Below are positions 32,985 to 41,700 of a stretch of DNA of 55,859 bases, piece after piece. This DNA comes from DUQU01 sp964481475 (GTDB taxonomy: Bacteria > Bacillota_I > Bacilli_A > Acholeplasmatales > UBA5453): NCBI GenBank assembly GCA_964481475.1, contig CAYZTG010000004.1, positions 1 to 55,859 on the forward strand, read 5' to 3'. Position 1 is the stretch's first letter. Each line of letters begins with the position of its first letter. The notes under the pieces were generated by a model that saw only the letters and a list, made by a program, of their open reading frames with translations, had not been told where the DNA came from and did not search any database. Made by a program: the position numbers and the translations under genes.

Positions 32985-35423
32985 CTATTTTTCTAGAACA
33001 TTTATTTCAAAGAGTGCTTTAACATCTGGAGCCAAAGTAATTGTTGCTGTATAGATTCCAATTGAATTTATTTCACTAGTTAACTCCATTTTTTTACGAT
33101 CAAATTCGATTCCATGTTGTTCTTTAAATGCTTCGGCAATTTGCTTAGTTGTTACGCTGCCGAAAAGTTTGCCATCTTGGCCAAGGTTAATAAAAATATC
33201 TACTGATTTAGACTCAATTTCATTTTTTAATTTCTTCATTAAAGAAAGGTGTTCTTTTGCTTGTTCAACAATAATTCTTCGTTTTTCTTCAATTTTATTA
33301 ATTTCATCATTTGTAGCTAAAATACCTTTTTTTGAAGAGATTAAATACTGACCGTAACCATTTGGTACTTCAATAACTTCATCCTGTTTGCCTTTACCTT
33401 TGATATCCTCTAATAATATAACTTTCATTATTTCACCACTTTCATCTATTTCTCTTAATAATAAATTTTTGAGATTTGCAAAAACCATATCAACTGATTC
33501 TGCTTTTATTTGGCAAGCTGCACTATTCAAATGACCACCGCCACCCATTTCTTCCATAATAACTTGGACATTGACATTGCCTAAGCTACGGGCACTAATT
33601 CCAATTGAATCATCACTAACTTTTGCAATTGTAAAGGAAGCATTAATTCCTTTTATTTCTAATAGTTTATCACTAACCTGAGCTAAAAGTGTTCTATCTC
33701 TAACTTTACCGCTACGATCAATTACTACTCCTGAACCTTTAACTGGGCTAATAACTTTACTAACAAGGTCATTAATAATCATTATTCTTTCTTTATCAAT
33801 TCTTAACCAATTTTTAACTCTTATACTTGAAGCTCCAAACTCTTTTAAATAACCAGCCGCACCAAAAGTTCTCGCTCCTGTTCGATAAGTAAAATCATTT
33901 GTATCAACCAAAATACCGCCATACATTATAGAGGCTTCAAGTTCTTCTAGTTCAATATCATTACTATAAAAATCCATTAACTCAGCAATTAATTCCACGC
34001 TGCTAGACGCATAGGGCTCAACATAAGTAAAATTTGCCTTAAATGATTCTTCGCTTTGTCTATGATGGTCAATGTTAGCAACTTTAGTAGCTTTTTCATA
34101 CAACTCTTTTGATGCCACAATATTAGGCGACTGAGTATCTACAATAACTAATAATGTTTCATTTGTGATCTTACTTAAAGCAGTTTTTTCATTGATAATG
34201 AACTTAAAAATATCTTCGTTATTTTCTTTTAATTCAAGTAGTATTTTCTTAACTGTTTCATCAATTTCTTTGCTATCTGCTAAGATAAATGATTCAATTT
34301 TACTAGCTTCAGCCATTTTATGAACACCAATCATTGCTCCTAAGGCATCAATATCAGCATTTTTATGAGCCATAACAATAACTTCTTTAGCTGATTCCAC
34401 TAAATCTTTAAAAGTTTGTGATTGAACTCTTACATGAACCCTACTACTCTTTTCAGAGGCATTAGTCTTACCTCCAAAATAAGCAATTTTTTCATTTTGA
34501 ATATTAACTACTACTTGGTCTCCACCACGTTTCTCAGCAAGTTCAATAGCGTTTTGTGCTAAGGTTCCTAATTCTTCATAGCTAACATCGTAACAACTAA
34601 TCCCCATTGAGGCACTTACTCTAATTCGGTGTCTAGCTGAAATTTCTCTAACTTTATTTAAGACATCAAACTTTTCATTAATGGCTTTTTGAAGTTCTTC
34701 ATAACTAAACACAACAATCATTCTATCTTCAGTATAAAATCTTAAATATCCCTTATGTTCGTTTACCCAGTCAGTAATTACTCCTAAGTATTCCCCTTTA
34801 ATATTACTTTTCTCATAAACATCATAATTTTGAAGCGATTCTTCAATATTATCTAGATAAATAATTCCTAGGGCAGTTTGTCTATTTTTATAGAGTTTTT
34901 TAATTTTTTCTCTTTCAGTTACGTCAAATAAATAAATTACTTGATTTAATTCATTATGAACTAAATCATATTGGCTATCATCAATTGTTGCAGTAATCAC
35001 TGTTTGACTACCATTTATTAAATAATCAAAAGTACTATTTAGTTGGTTAAGACGTTTGTTTTCCAAATTAACATTTTTAAATACTTTTTGAGCAAACTTG
35101 TTATGCCAATGAACAAATAAAGTATCTTTTTCATAAATTATTATTCCTATCGGAAGTTCATTAAATGCTTCATCACCAATCTTATTAACATGATAAGAAA
35201 GGCTACTCCAGGCAGTTAGTCTTTTTTCCAATCTTCTAATTTTAGATGCTCGCTCTTTATTAACAATTAAAAAAACAACAACAATATTTACTACAATAAT
35301 AAAGCTAAACACTGCAAAATAAATATTTAGAGTAACGTTTAAGAAATAATCATTTATTACTCCGTAAGCTATTGTTAAGGCAAGTAGTATTACTGTAATT
35401 ATTAAATTTACAATTTTCTTCAT
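32985..35423 (-). CDS. gdpP-rplI: GdpP c-di-AMP phosphodiesterase fused to ribosomal protein bL9
   Basis: 812 residues in a single frame. Residues 1-665 are GdpP (YybT): two transmembrane helices (about 4-25, 32-55), a PAS domain (70-170), a degenerate GGDEF domain (185-305), a DHH domain with His353, Asp357, Asp359, Asp429 and the Asp452-His-His triad, and a DHHA1 domain with GGGGH. Residues 666-812 are a full-length bL9 of 147 residues, starting MKVILLEDIKGKG. There is no linker and no stop. In Bacillus these are two adjacent genes. An ATG at 33428 with GGTG upstream could also yield free L9. Confidence 0.94.
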   Translation of the reverse strand: MKKIVNLIITVILLALTIAYGVINDYFLNVTLNIYFAVFSFIIVVNIVVVFLIVNKERASKIRRLEKRLTAWSSLSYHVNKIGDEAFNELPIGIIIYEKDTLFVHWHNKFAQKVFKNVNLENKRLNQLNSTFDYLINGSQTVITATIDDSQYDLVHNELNQVIYLFDVTEREKIKKLYKNRQTALGIIYLDNIEESLQNYDVYEKSNIKGEYLGVITDWVNEHKGYLRFYTEDRMIVVFSYEELQKAINEKFDVLNKVREISARHRIRVSASMGISCYDVSYEELGTLAQNAIELAEKRGGDQVVVNIQNEKIAYFGGKTNASEKSSRVHVRVQSQTFKDLVESAKEVIVMAHKNADIDALGAMIGVHKMAEASKIESFILADSKEIDETVKKILLELKENNEDIFKFIINEKTALSKITNETLLVIVDTQSPNIVASKELYEKATKVANIDHHRQSEESFKANFTYVEPYASSSVELIAELMDFYSNDIELEELEASIMYGGILVDTNDFTYRTGARTFGAAGYLKEFGASSIRVKNWLRIDKERIMIINDLVSKVISPVKGSGVVIDRSGKVRDRTLLAQVSDKLLEIKGINASFTIAKVSDDSIGISARSLGNVNVQVIMEEMGGGGHLNSAACQIKAESVDMVFANLKNLLLREIDESGEIMKVILLEDIKGKGKQDEVIEVPNGYGQYLISSKKGILATNDEINKIEEKRRIIVEQAKEHLSLMKKLKNEIESKSVDIFINLGQDGKLFGSVTTKQIAEAFKEQHGIEFDRKKMELTSEINSIGIYTATITLAPDVKALFEINVLEK
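33426..33440 (-). promoter_or_regulatory. rplI: possible internal start for free bL9
   Basis: ATG at 33428 is codon 666 of the fusion and the normal first codon of L9. GTGGTG, a weak ribosome site, ends 6-7 bases upstream. Initiation here would release a 147-residue L9. Confidence 0.4.
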
Positions 35424-35443
35424 AAATTCACCTACTTTATATC

Positions 35444-35452
35444 ATTATATCA
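35444..35452 (-). promoter_or_regulatory. extended -10 promoter of gdpP-rplI-dnaB
   Basis: Minus strand TGATATAAT, identical to the rpiB site, placed after the rpsR terminator. Confidence 0.5.
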
Positions 35453-35473
35453 TGTAAAAAATATTATTGAGAT

Positions 35474-35499
35474 AAAAAAATGATTGTTTAACAATCATT
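35474..35499 (-). terminator. terminator downstream of rpsR
   Basis: Minus strand AATGATTGT-taa-ACAATCATT followed by TTTTTAT. It separates rpsF-ssb-rpsR from gdpP. Confidence 0.8.
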
Positions 35500-35512
35500 C
35501 TTAATGTCTTTA

Positions 35513-35740
35513 TTATTCTTTAACGAATGGCAGTAAAGCCATATGTCTAGCTCTTTTAATAGCAATAGCTAATGGTCTTTGCCATTTTGCTGACGTTCCT
35601 GTTACTCTTCTTGGTAAGATTTTTCCTCTATCTGAGATGAATCTTCTTAATAAATCTACATCCTTAAAGTCGATATGAGTAACTTTATTTTGAGTAAAAT
35701 AACATACTTTTTTACGTCTATTAAATCTTCTTTGTTGCAT
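35513..35740 (-). CDS. rpsR: 30S ribosomal protein bS18
   Basis: 75 residues, full length. Pairs with bS6 on the 30S platform. The core FKDVDLLRRFISDRGKILPRR and GTSAKWQRPLAIAIKRAR are diagnostic. An N-terminal CYF contains a single Cys, so it is not the zinc-binding form. Third gene of rpsF-ssb-rpsR. Confidence 0.97.
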   Translation of the reverse strand: MQQRRFNRRKKVCYFTQNKVTHIDFKDVDLLRRFISDRGKILPRRVTGTSAKWQRPLAIAIKRARHMALLPFVKE

Positions 35741-35754
35741 AATTAATTCCTTTC

Positions 35755-36162
35755 TTAAAATGGTAAGTTGTCTTCAGAAACAATCTCCATGTTTTCATCA
35801 ACAAATGGACTCTCTTCTTCAAAGTTATCGCCACTTGAAGGAGTACCTTTAGTTTCTAAAAATTGAATGCTGTCACAGACAACTTCTGTAATATAACGGT
35901 TTTCACCAGTTTGAGTTTGATATGATCTTGTTTGTAATCTACCATCAACACCTATTAAAGCTCCTTTTTTAACAAACTTAGTAAGGTTTTCTGCTTGTTT
36001 ACGCCAAGCCACACAATTAATAAAATCAGCCTCTTGTTCACCTTGAGCATTTAAATAAGTTCTATTTACAGCGATTGAAAACGATACTACAGCAATGTTT
36101 GACTGTGTAAATTTCAATTCAGGATCACGCGTGATTCTTCCTACAACTACTACTCTATTCAT
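35755..36162 (-). CDS. ssb: single-stranded DNA-binding protein
   Basis: 135 residues. OB-fold (about 1-105), starting MNRVVVVGRITRDPEL with INCVAWRKQAENL, then a short acidic linker and the protein-docking tip EDNLPF. The linker is short next to Bacillus SsbA (172 residues). Stands between rpsF and rpsR, as in all Firmicutes. Confidence 0.97.
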   Translation of the reverse strand: MNRVVVVGRITRDPELKFTQSNIAVVSFSIAVNRTYLNAQGEQEADFINCVAWRKQAENLTKFVKKGALIGVDGRLQTRSYQTQTGENRYITEVVCDSIQFLETKGTPSSGDNFEEESPFVDENMEIVSEDNLPF

Positions 36163-36173
36163 TGTTGTCCTCC

Positions 36174-36461
36174 TTACTTTTCGTCTTTAACAACGATAAA
36201 CCTTAACACGTCTTCTGTTATTCTAACAACGCGATTAAATTCCATAATAGCATCATTATCGGCAATTACATTTTGCCAAACATAGAACCCTTTTCTTAAG
36301 TGATTTATTTCATAAGCTAACTCTTTTAAGCCGATTTCTTTGTGTTCAACAATTTCAGCTTTATTATCTAAAAAAACTTGACTTAGTTTTTCGATAATTT
36401 GTTTAACTTCTTCACTTTCTAGATTTGGTTTTATGATATACATAACTTCGTATTTCTTCAT
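36174..36461 (-). CDS. rpsF: 30S ribosomal protein bS6
   Basis: 95 residues, full length. MKKYEVMYIIKPNL start, then ELAYEINHLRKGFYVWQN and a VLRFIVVK end. Binds S18 on the platform. ATG at 36461 follows AAGGAGG. First gene of its operon, with an extended -10 promoter 70 bases upstream. Confidence 0.97.
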   Translation of the reverse strand: MKKYEVMYIIKPNLESEEVKQIIEKLSQVFLDNKAEIVEHKEIGLKELAYEINHLRKGFYVWQNVIADNDAIMEFNRVVRITEDVLRFIVVKDEK

Positions 36462-36528
36462 CTTTTTTACCTCCTTATGGTCTTTTGGTCATTTCCATGA
36501 CAAGGATGGTTTTTAACCATGCTTCGTT

Positions 36529-36537
36529 ATTATAACA
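36529..36537 (-). promoter_or_regulatory. extended -10 promoter of rpsF-ssb-rpsR
   Basis: Minus strand TGTTATAAT. The leader that follows (about 36462-36522) can form two short hairpins, ATGGTT-aaa-AACCAT and TCAT-ggaa-ATGA, but I see no match to the known S6:S18 leader motif. Confidence 0.5.
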
Positions 36538-36565
36538 TAGCATGACACCATATACAATAGTTTTA

Positions 36566-37030
36566 TTAAACTAATAAATTATAAATTAAGTTATAGATCG
36601 CCTCGGTAGTTTTCTCGATAACCATTTCTCTACCAATTTTTCCGAATTGAAAATGATAATTAAAATATTCATTTAAATATAAAATACTTACCCAAACTTC
36701 GCCAACTTTTGAATTTGGTTCACTTGTTGGACCAGCACTTCCGGTTATTCCTACACCAATGTTTGCGTAACTAGAAAGTAAAACACTCTCAGCTAACTTT
36801 ACTGCAATCATCTTACTAACTACCCCATGCTGATTAAGATCGTCATCTGTAATATTAGCAAATTGTTTTTTCATTTGATTAGAATATAAAACAAGTCCTA
36901 GATGACACACTTTAGAAGCATTTTCATATTTAATCAATTCACTAACAACAGCTCCACCGGTCATCGACTCCGCGAAAGCAATTTGCAAATTTTTACGAAG
37001 GAGGAGCTCTAAAACTTCTTTAGTTTTCAT
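36566..37030 (-). CDS. pncC: CinA-family C-terminal domain protein, probable NMN amidohydrolase
   Basis: 154 residues: only the C-terminal CinA domain, as in E. coli PncC (YgaD). It deamidates nicotinamide mononucleotide in NAD recycling. AESMTGG (near 19-25), GVVSKMIAVKLAE and GITGSAGP are the family motifs; the usual Cys of AESCTGG is Met. It overlaps the upstream membrane protein by 4 bases (ATGA). Confidence 0.85.
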   Translation of the reverse strand: MKTKEVLELLLRKNLQIAFAESMTGGAVVSELIKYENASKVCHLGLVLYSNQMKKQFANITDDDLNQHGVVSKMIAVKLAESVLLSSYANIGVGITGSAGPTSEPNSKVGEVWVSILYLNEYFNYHFQFGKIGREMVIEKTTEAIYNLIYNLLV

Positions 37031-37803
37031 TGTCGCTCTTTATGAGGCATATGTTCTAAAAAAGCATCATATATACTGTAAGATAAACGCATTGTTAGAC
37101 CATTCTTCATAGATAAAATAGTAAGAGATTTATCTGTCATATATTTATTTTGGTCAAAAAAGTTGAAGTAATATTCTTCAAATTTTTTAGATTGATTAAC
37201 CAAATCACTCTTAAGAGGTTTCTCCGTTAGATAAAAACTATCTATATCATCTAGGGTTATAATCATGATTTCAGTATTAATTGAATTCTCATCAATTGTT
37301 CTTAAAAATAAGGTTTCATTTTTAGTAAATATTTTTGGTAATTTATACTTTGTATCTTTAAAATAATCTTCCACAAAAACAAAATAATATCCATCTGTAA
37401 GCAAATAAATCTTCTTAGTTCTTAACGTTTTAACGTGAGGATTTTTATGTTGGCCAATATAATATAAATCAAAGTTTTCAAATTCCTTAAAAGCAACTTT
37501 ATAAAAAATATCTACTGCATCTAAGTATTTAAACATTCTTTGATATCTTAAAATGAGTTTATCATAAACTACTAAGACAGTTAAAATAATTGCAGCAGCA
37601 AACAAAACTATTTTATTAAGTACTTCTATTTCTGCAAAAATTCCATATAAAACAAGCCCAAAAATTAAAGAAAATATTACTACATCAAGAGCAATTTTTA
37701 AGTATGACTTATATAATCCTAATTTAATTGCCAAGTCTTTTTCTTGCTTTTCGGTTAAAACTTGCCCTGTTTCAATTTTTAAAAGTAATGGTTTAAATCG
37801 CAT
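37027..37803 (-). CDS. two-helix membrane protein of unknown function
   Basis: 258 residues that I do not recognise. A basic, helical N-terminus (1-33) leads into two transmembrane helices (about 35-55 and 62-80), then a cytoplasmic or external beta-rich region of about 170 residues with alternating charged and aromatic positions. The two-helix plus beta-domain plan recalls YcxB or bacterial PH-type proteins, but no motif confirms it. AAGGTGATAAA precedes the ATG. Located between tatD and the cinA-like gene, whose start it overlaps. Confidence 0.7.
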   Translation of the reverse strand: MRFKPLLLKIETGQVLTEKQEKDLAIKLGLYKSYLKIALDVVIFSLIFGLVLYGIFAEIEVLNKIVLFAAAIILTVLVVYDKLILRYQRMFKYLDAVDIFYKVAFKEFENFDLYYIGQHKNPHVKTLRTKKIYLLTDGYYFVFVEDYFKDTKYKLPKIFTKNETLFLRTIDENSINTEIMIITLDDIDSFYLTEKPLKSDLVNQSKKFEEYYFNFFDQNKYMTDKSLTILSMKNGLTMRLSYSIYDAFLEHMPHKERQ

Positions 37804-37837
37804 TTTATCACCTTATTTTATTTTACCATAATTCCAA

Positions 37838-38593
37838 TTATTTTAATTTATAAAATAATCTTTTTGCATTATTGGTAGTAATCTCTTTTAACTGTTCTTC
37901 GCTAATATTTAATAAAAGAGACAACTCTTTTAATACATAACTCACATTTTTAGGTTCATTTATTTTCCCTCTAAAAGGGGCAGGGGCTAAATAAGGGGAA
38001 TCTGTTTCAATTAAAATTCTTTCTAAAGGAATGCTTCTAGCAATGTTTTTAACTAAATTAGCATTTTTAAATGTGACTATCCCGCCTACACCAATATATA
38101 ATCCTAATTGAATGAACTTATCTAATAGCTCCTCGTGTTCACTATAACAGTGCATTACACCACTCAACCCTTTTTTATTTTTAATAAGTTGATAGATTAT
38201 TTCTGCTGAGTTTCTTGAATGAATAATTACTGGCATTTTTAACTTTATTGCAAGGTCAATTTGGTTTAGAAAAACTTCCTTTTGTCTTTCTAAGTTATCT
38301 TTTGTCCAATGTAAGTCAATTCCTATTTCTCCTAGAGCTACTACCTTATCAAATGATAATTGTTTTTCAAGCAAACCAAGATCAAGTGTTTCTTTTACTT
38401 CACTAGGATGATAACCGACTGAAGCATAAACTTCAGAGTATTGATTGGCTAAATTAACCGCAATTTCATTAGTTTTTTTATTTATACCTACGCAAAGAAT
38501 TTTATTTACATTGTATTCTTTAGCATTTTTTATAATGGTTTGAACGTCATTAATTAATGGTTTTAGATTAATATGTGCATGTGTATCTATCAT
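37838..38593 (-). CDS. tatD: TatD-family deoxyribonuclease
   Basis: 251 residues from ATG at 38593, which follows AGGTGATAAA; the upstream frame is not conserved. Metal-dependent hydrolase fold: DTHAHINL with the HxH pair, the conserved Glu in ALGEIGIDLHW, HSRNS, and the final ETDSPYLAP. It acts as a 3'-5' DNase or quality-control nuclease. Divergence from other YabD-like members is small. Confidence 0.96.
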   Translation of the reverse strand: MIDTHAHINLKPLINDVQTIIKNAKEYNVNKILCVGINKKTNEIAVNLANQYSEVYASVGYHPSEVKETLDLGLLEKQLSFDKVVALGEIGIDLHWTKDNLERQKEVFLNQIDLAIKLKMPVIIHSRNSAEIIYQLIKNKKGLSGVMHCYSEHEELLDKFIQLGLYIGVGGIVTFKNANLVKNIARSIPLERILIETDSPYLAPAPFRGKINEPKNVSYVLKELSLLLNISEEQLKEITTNNAKRLFYKLK

Positions 38594-38609
38594 TTTATCA
38601 CCTAATAAT

Positions 38610-38618
38610 ATTTTACCA
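38610..38618 (-). promoter_or_regulatory. extended -10 promoter of tatD
   Basis: Minus strand TGGTAAAATATTA, identical to the prfA promoter over ten bases. Lies after the lipoprotein terminator. Confidence 0.5.
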
Positions 38619-38655
38619 TTTATGAGCTTAAAAAACATCTTAAAATCGCTTATAA

Positions 38656-38692
38656 ATTAAAAAAGCAGTGTCGTTTGAAAACACTGCTTTAT
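38656..38692 (-). terminator. terminator of the collagen/peptidase lipoprotein gene
   Basis: Minus strand stem AAGCAGTGT / ACACTGCTT (38663-38689), loop of nine bases, then TTTTTAATTT. Confidence 0.85.
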
Positions 38693-38707
38693 TGTCAAAT
38701 ATGACCT

Positions 38708-41700
38708 TTATTGATTAATATCTATTATATCGTTTTCGGATAAAATGCTAAAATAGTTGTTTGTTCCATCTGATCTTAATAAGACCAAATAAATTTCTAT
38801 TGTCTTACTAAATCCCGGTAATTTTACTCCTGGGAAACTAGTTGGTGTAATTCCTAAGATTTCTTCAAACCAATTTTTACCTAATTGTTTTCGGTTAGAG
38901 TTGTCGTTTAAAGTAAAGAATTTATTATTACCTACATTCAATTGGGTGTTTGAACTAAATGTTTCATCCATATATAGTCTCATGTGATGATTACCAGTTT
39001 TTTGAAAACTTGCCCAGTTTGAATTGTAATAAAAGGTTCCACTAATTAAATAAACTTGCCCATAAGTAATATTTTCTAATAAGAATGCATCGTTTAATTG
39101 TTGTTGATTAGTAATTTTAATTGCTGTGTTTTGATAATCAACAATTCCATTATCCTTTAAAATGAGTTCAAAACTATCTTTAAAACTTAAATATCTTTTA
39201 CCTTCTTCATCACCTGATAACTCTTTTTTTAGGATGGCATTAAAGCTAATTAAGTCACCGATGTTAAAATTAGTTTCTAGTCCTAATAAATCAGTTAAGA
39301 TCATTATTCTTCCGCTCACTTTATCCTGAATAAATAATCCATAAAATGAACCATTACTTGAGTATGCCCCACTAACAATAACTCCTTCTACAAGTAAAGT
39401 ATTAGTTAAATCTTCTGAGGCAATGACTTCTTCAATTGATATTGTTGTATGCTTTTCCCATTTTGCATATAGTGTAATAGTTTTTGTAATTGGTTGAGTA
39501 AAATCAAATTCATTTGATTCTCCTTCAAGAAACCAACCTTTAAAATCATAATTATCTCTATTTAATATTGGTTCTAAAACACTTTCTCCCTTTTCAATTG
39601 TTTCATTTGCAACATTTGTTTCAAATCCAGAATCATAATTAACTGTTACAAGATTGTCTGGATAAACTATACTTTCATTGTCTAAAACTACAAAATGATA
39701 ATAAACTGTTGATCCTCCCATTACGAAACAATAAACATCTCCAACAAACTCATATGGATTTAAAAAATCTTCTTCTGCGTATTCGGTTTGATTAAAAAGC
39801 ATCGTGCTTAGTAGGTCATCAAGATTATGAAGATTTCCAAAATTAGTTAAAACAGGAGCTGATCTATCCACTTTTTGTTCATCAAAATTGTTAGCGTCAT
39901 TAAAAAAGAAACGCAAGTATTCTCTAGTCATATCTTGATCTTCTTTACCTTTGAGGGTTGCTGCTCCAGTAACAGCTTTAAGAGGTGATTCTTCGGTCCC
40001 TCTTAGGATGACTAATTCCCAATGATAACCAGGAGTACTTAAAAACTCTTCTAAGTCTGTTTGTGATTCAATAATAGTTGTGACTTTTGTTTGGTCAATA
40101 GAATAATTAGAAGTCTCTCCAAATTTATATTTACTAATAAATTCACTTCTTGTTTCTTGACTATATGGATCTCCCATCCAAGTAAGAGTCAATTTATTTG
40201 CTTCACCACCATAGTTAAATTGTCCGGCAACAATTTCAGATATTGCTGGTACTTCAATAATATCACCCAAATCAAAAGGAAGGTTCACTTCATAAGCACT
40301 CTTTTTGATTGTTAGGCCTCTAATTCCAATAAGATCGTTAGTAAACTCATCTTTAATTATTACCATTGGGGCACTTCCGTTATCAAAATTCGTTGTCCCC
40401 CCTACAACAACTCCTCTTACTCTTAATATTTTTGAAGAGTTTGGATTCGCTTTGGCATTTGAAACAGAAACAACCGGCGCACTCTCAAAATCAAAATCAT
40501 CTACATCTGTATCATAAATTGGTCCACCACCTACTTGTGATTCAGTTCTAAGGATTTTGAAGCCAGCAGCAGCCGAAACAGCTACAGAAGCACTATTTGA
40601 TGAAGGTAATAAAATAAGATGTAATAAATCTCTAAACGTTAATTCTTCACCACCTGTAAAAACTGGGCCAGCACCCGTTCTAATTGATTCATCTGTAATA
40701 GTAAATCTTTCTTCCAAATCACTAATGTAATCAAGAGCTGTCATAACTGTTAATATTTTCCATGAACTAGCTGTATGAGCTTTATGAGAACCATTTTTAT
40801 CATACATTAAGTACTGACTATTTTCTCCATACCAATCATAATGATTAAAAGCTAAAATATTTCCTGATTTTGGTGCGGCTAAAACAGTAATTCTAGCATT
40901 ACCAGGAATTTGCTCTTCTAACTCTGAAATATCTGCATCTTTATTTAAATATCTTAATGAAGCAATATCAAAAGCAATTTTCGCAATTTTTGATGTATTA
41001 AGACTCTCATTGTTAACGGCGTCAATAGATATAAAACCGACAAAAGTAGCGCCGTCTGGACCTTCAACTGAAACTAAAAGATTAGAAACAGGAACGCCAT
41101 TACCAGCATTTGCTAAACCGCCAGTTTTACCACCTAAAACATAATAATGATCAGTTAAATATTTAGAAAAATTACCTTGCATCACTGTTGAAGTTACATG
41201 GAAAGTTTTTTCAACTCCTGTAGTAACTGCAGTATATTCATATTGATTCCAAATTTTTACTAGTTCATCATAACCAAGTGCCATCATTCCTAATTTTGCC
41301 ATATCACGTGATGTTACAGAACCCGAACTTTCACTAATTGCACTATTAAATATTAATTTATCAACATTAATCCCAAAACTAGCCGCTTTTTCTTTCATTT
41401 TGCGATAAAAAGCGCTTCTCGCATCTTTTTCAGTGTAAAGCTGTTCTTTACCTTGATCAAGAGAACCTGCATTTATTTCTTTACCATTTGAGAGAATAAT
41501 TATTAACTCCCCATTTTCAATTCTTGCAGATTTAATACTAATTCCGTCCAATCCAGGTTTTCCATCCGCTCCAGGTTGGCCATCAATTCCCGGTTTTCCA
41601 TCATTTCCCACTTTGCCTTTAATATTGGCAACGATATTCCATTCACCCGATATTTTTGAAAATAAATCTAATGAACTAGTATTTAAATACACGTCACCAT

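Noticed and set aside
36462..36528. S6:S18 autoregulatory leader RNA before rpsF
   Set aside because: Only two weak hairpins are present, with no CCG-bulge type motif that I associate with that leader.
40091..40551. Overlapping plus-strand frames inside the large lipoprotein gene
   Set aside because: They are antisense shadows of low-complexity coding sequence, with no similarity to known proteins.
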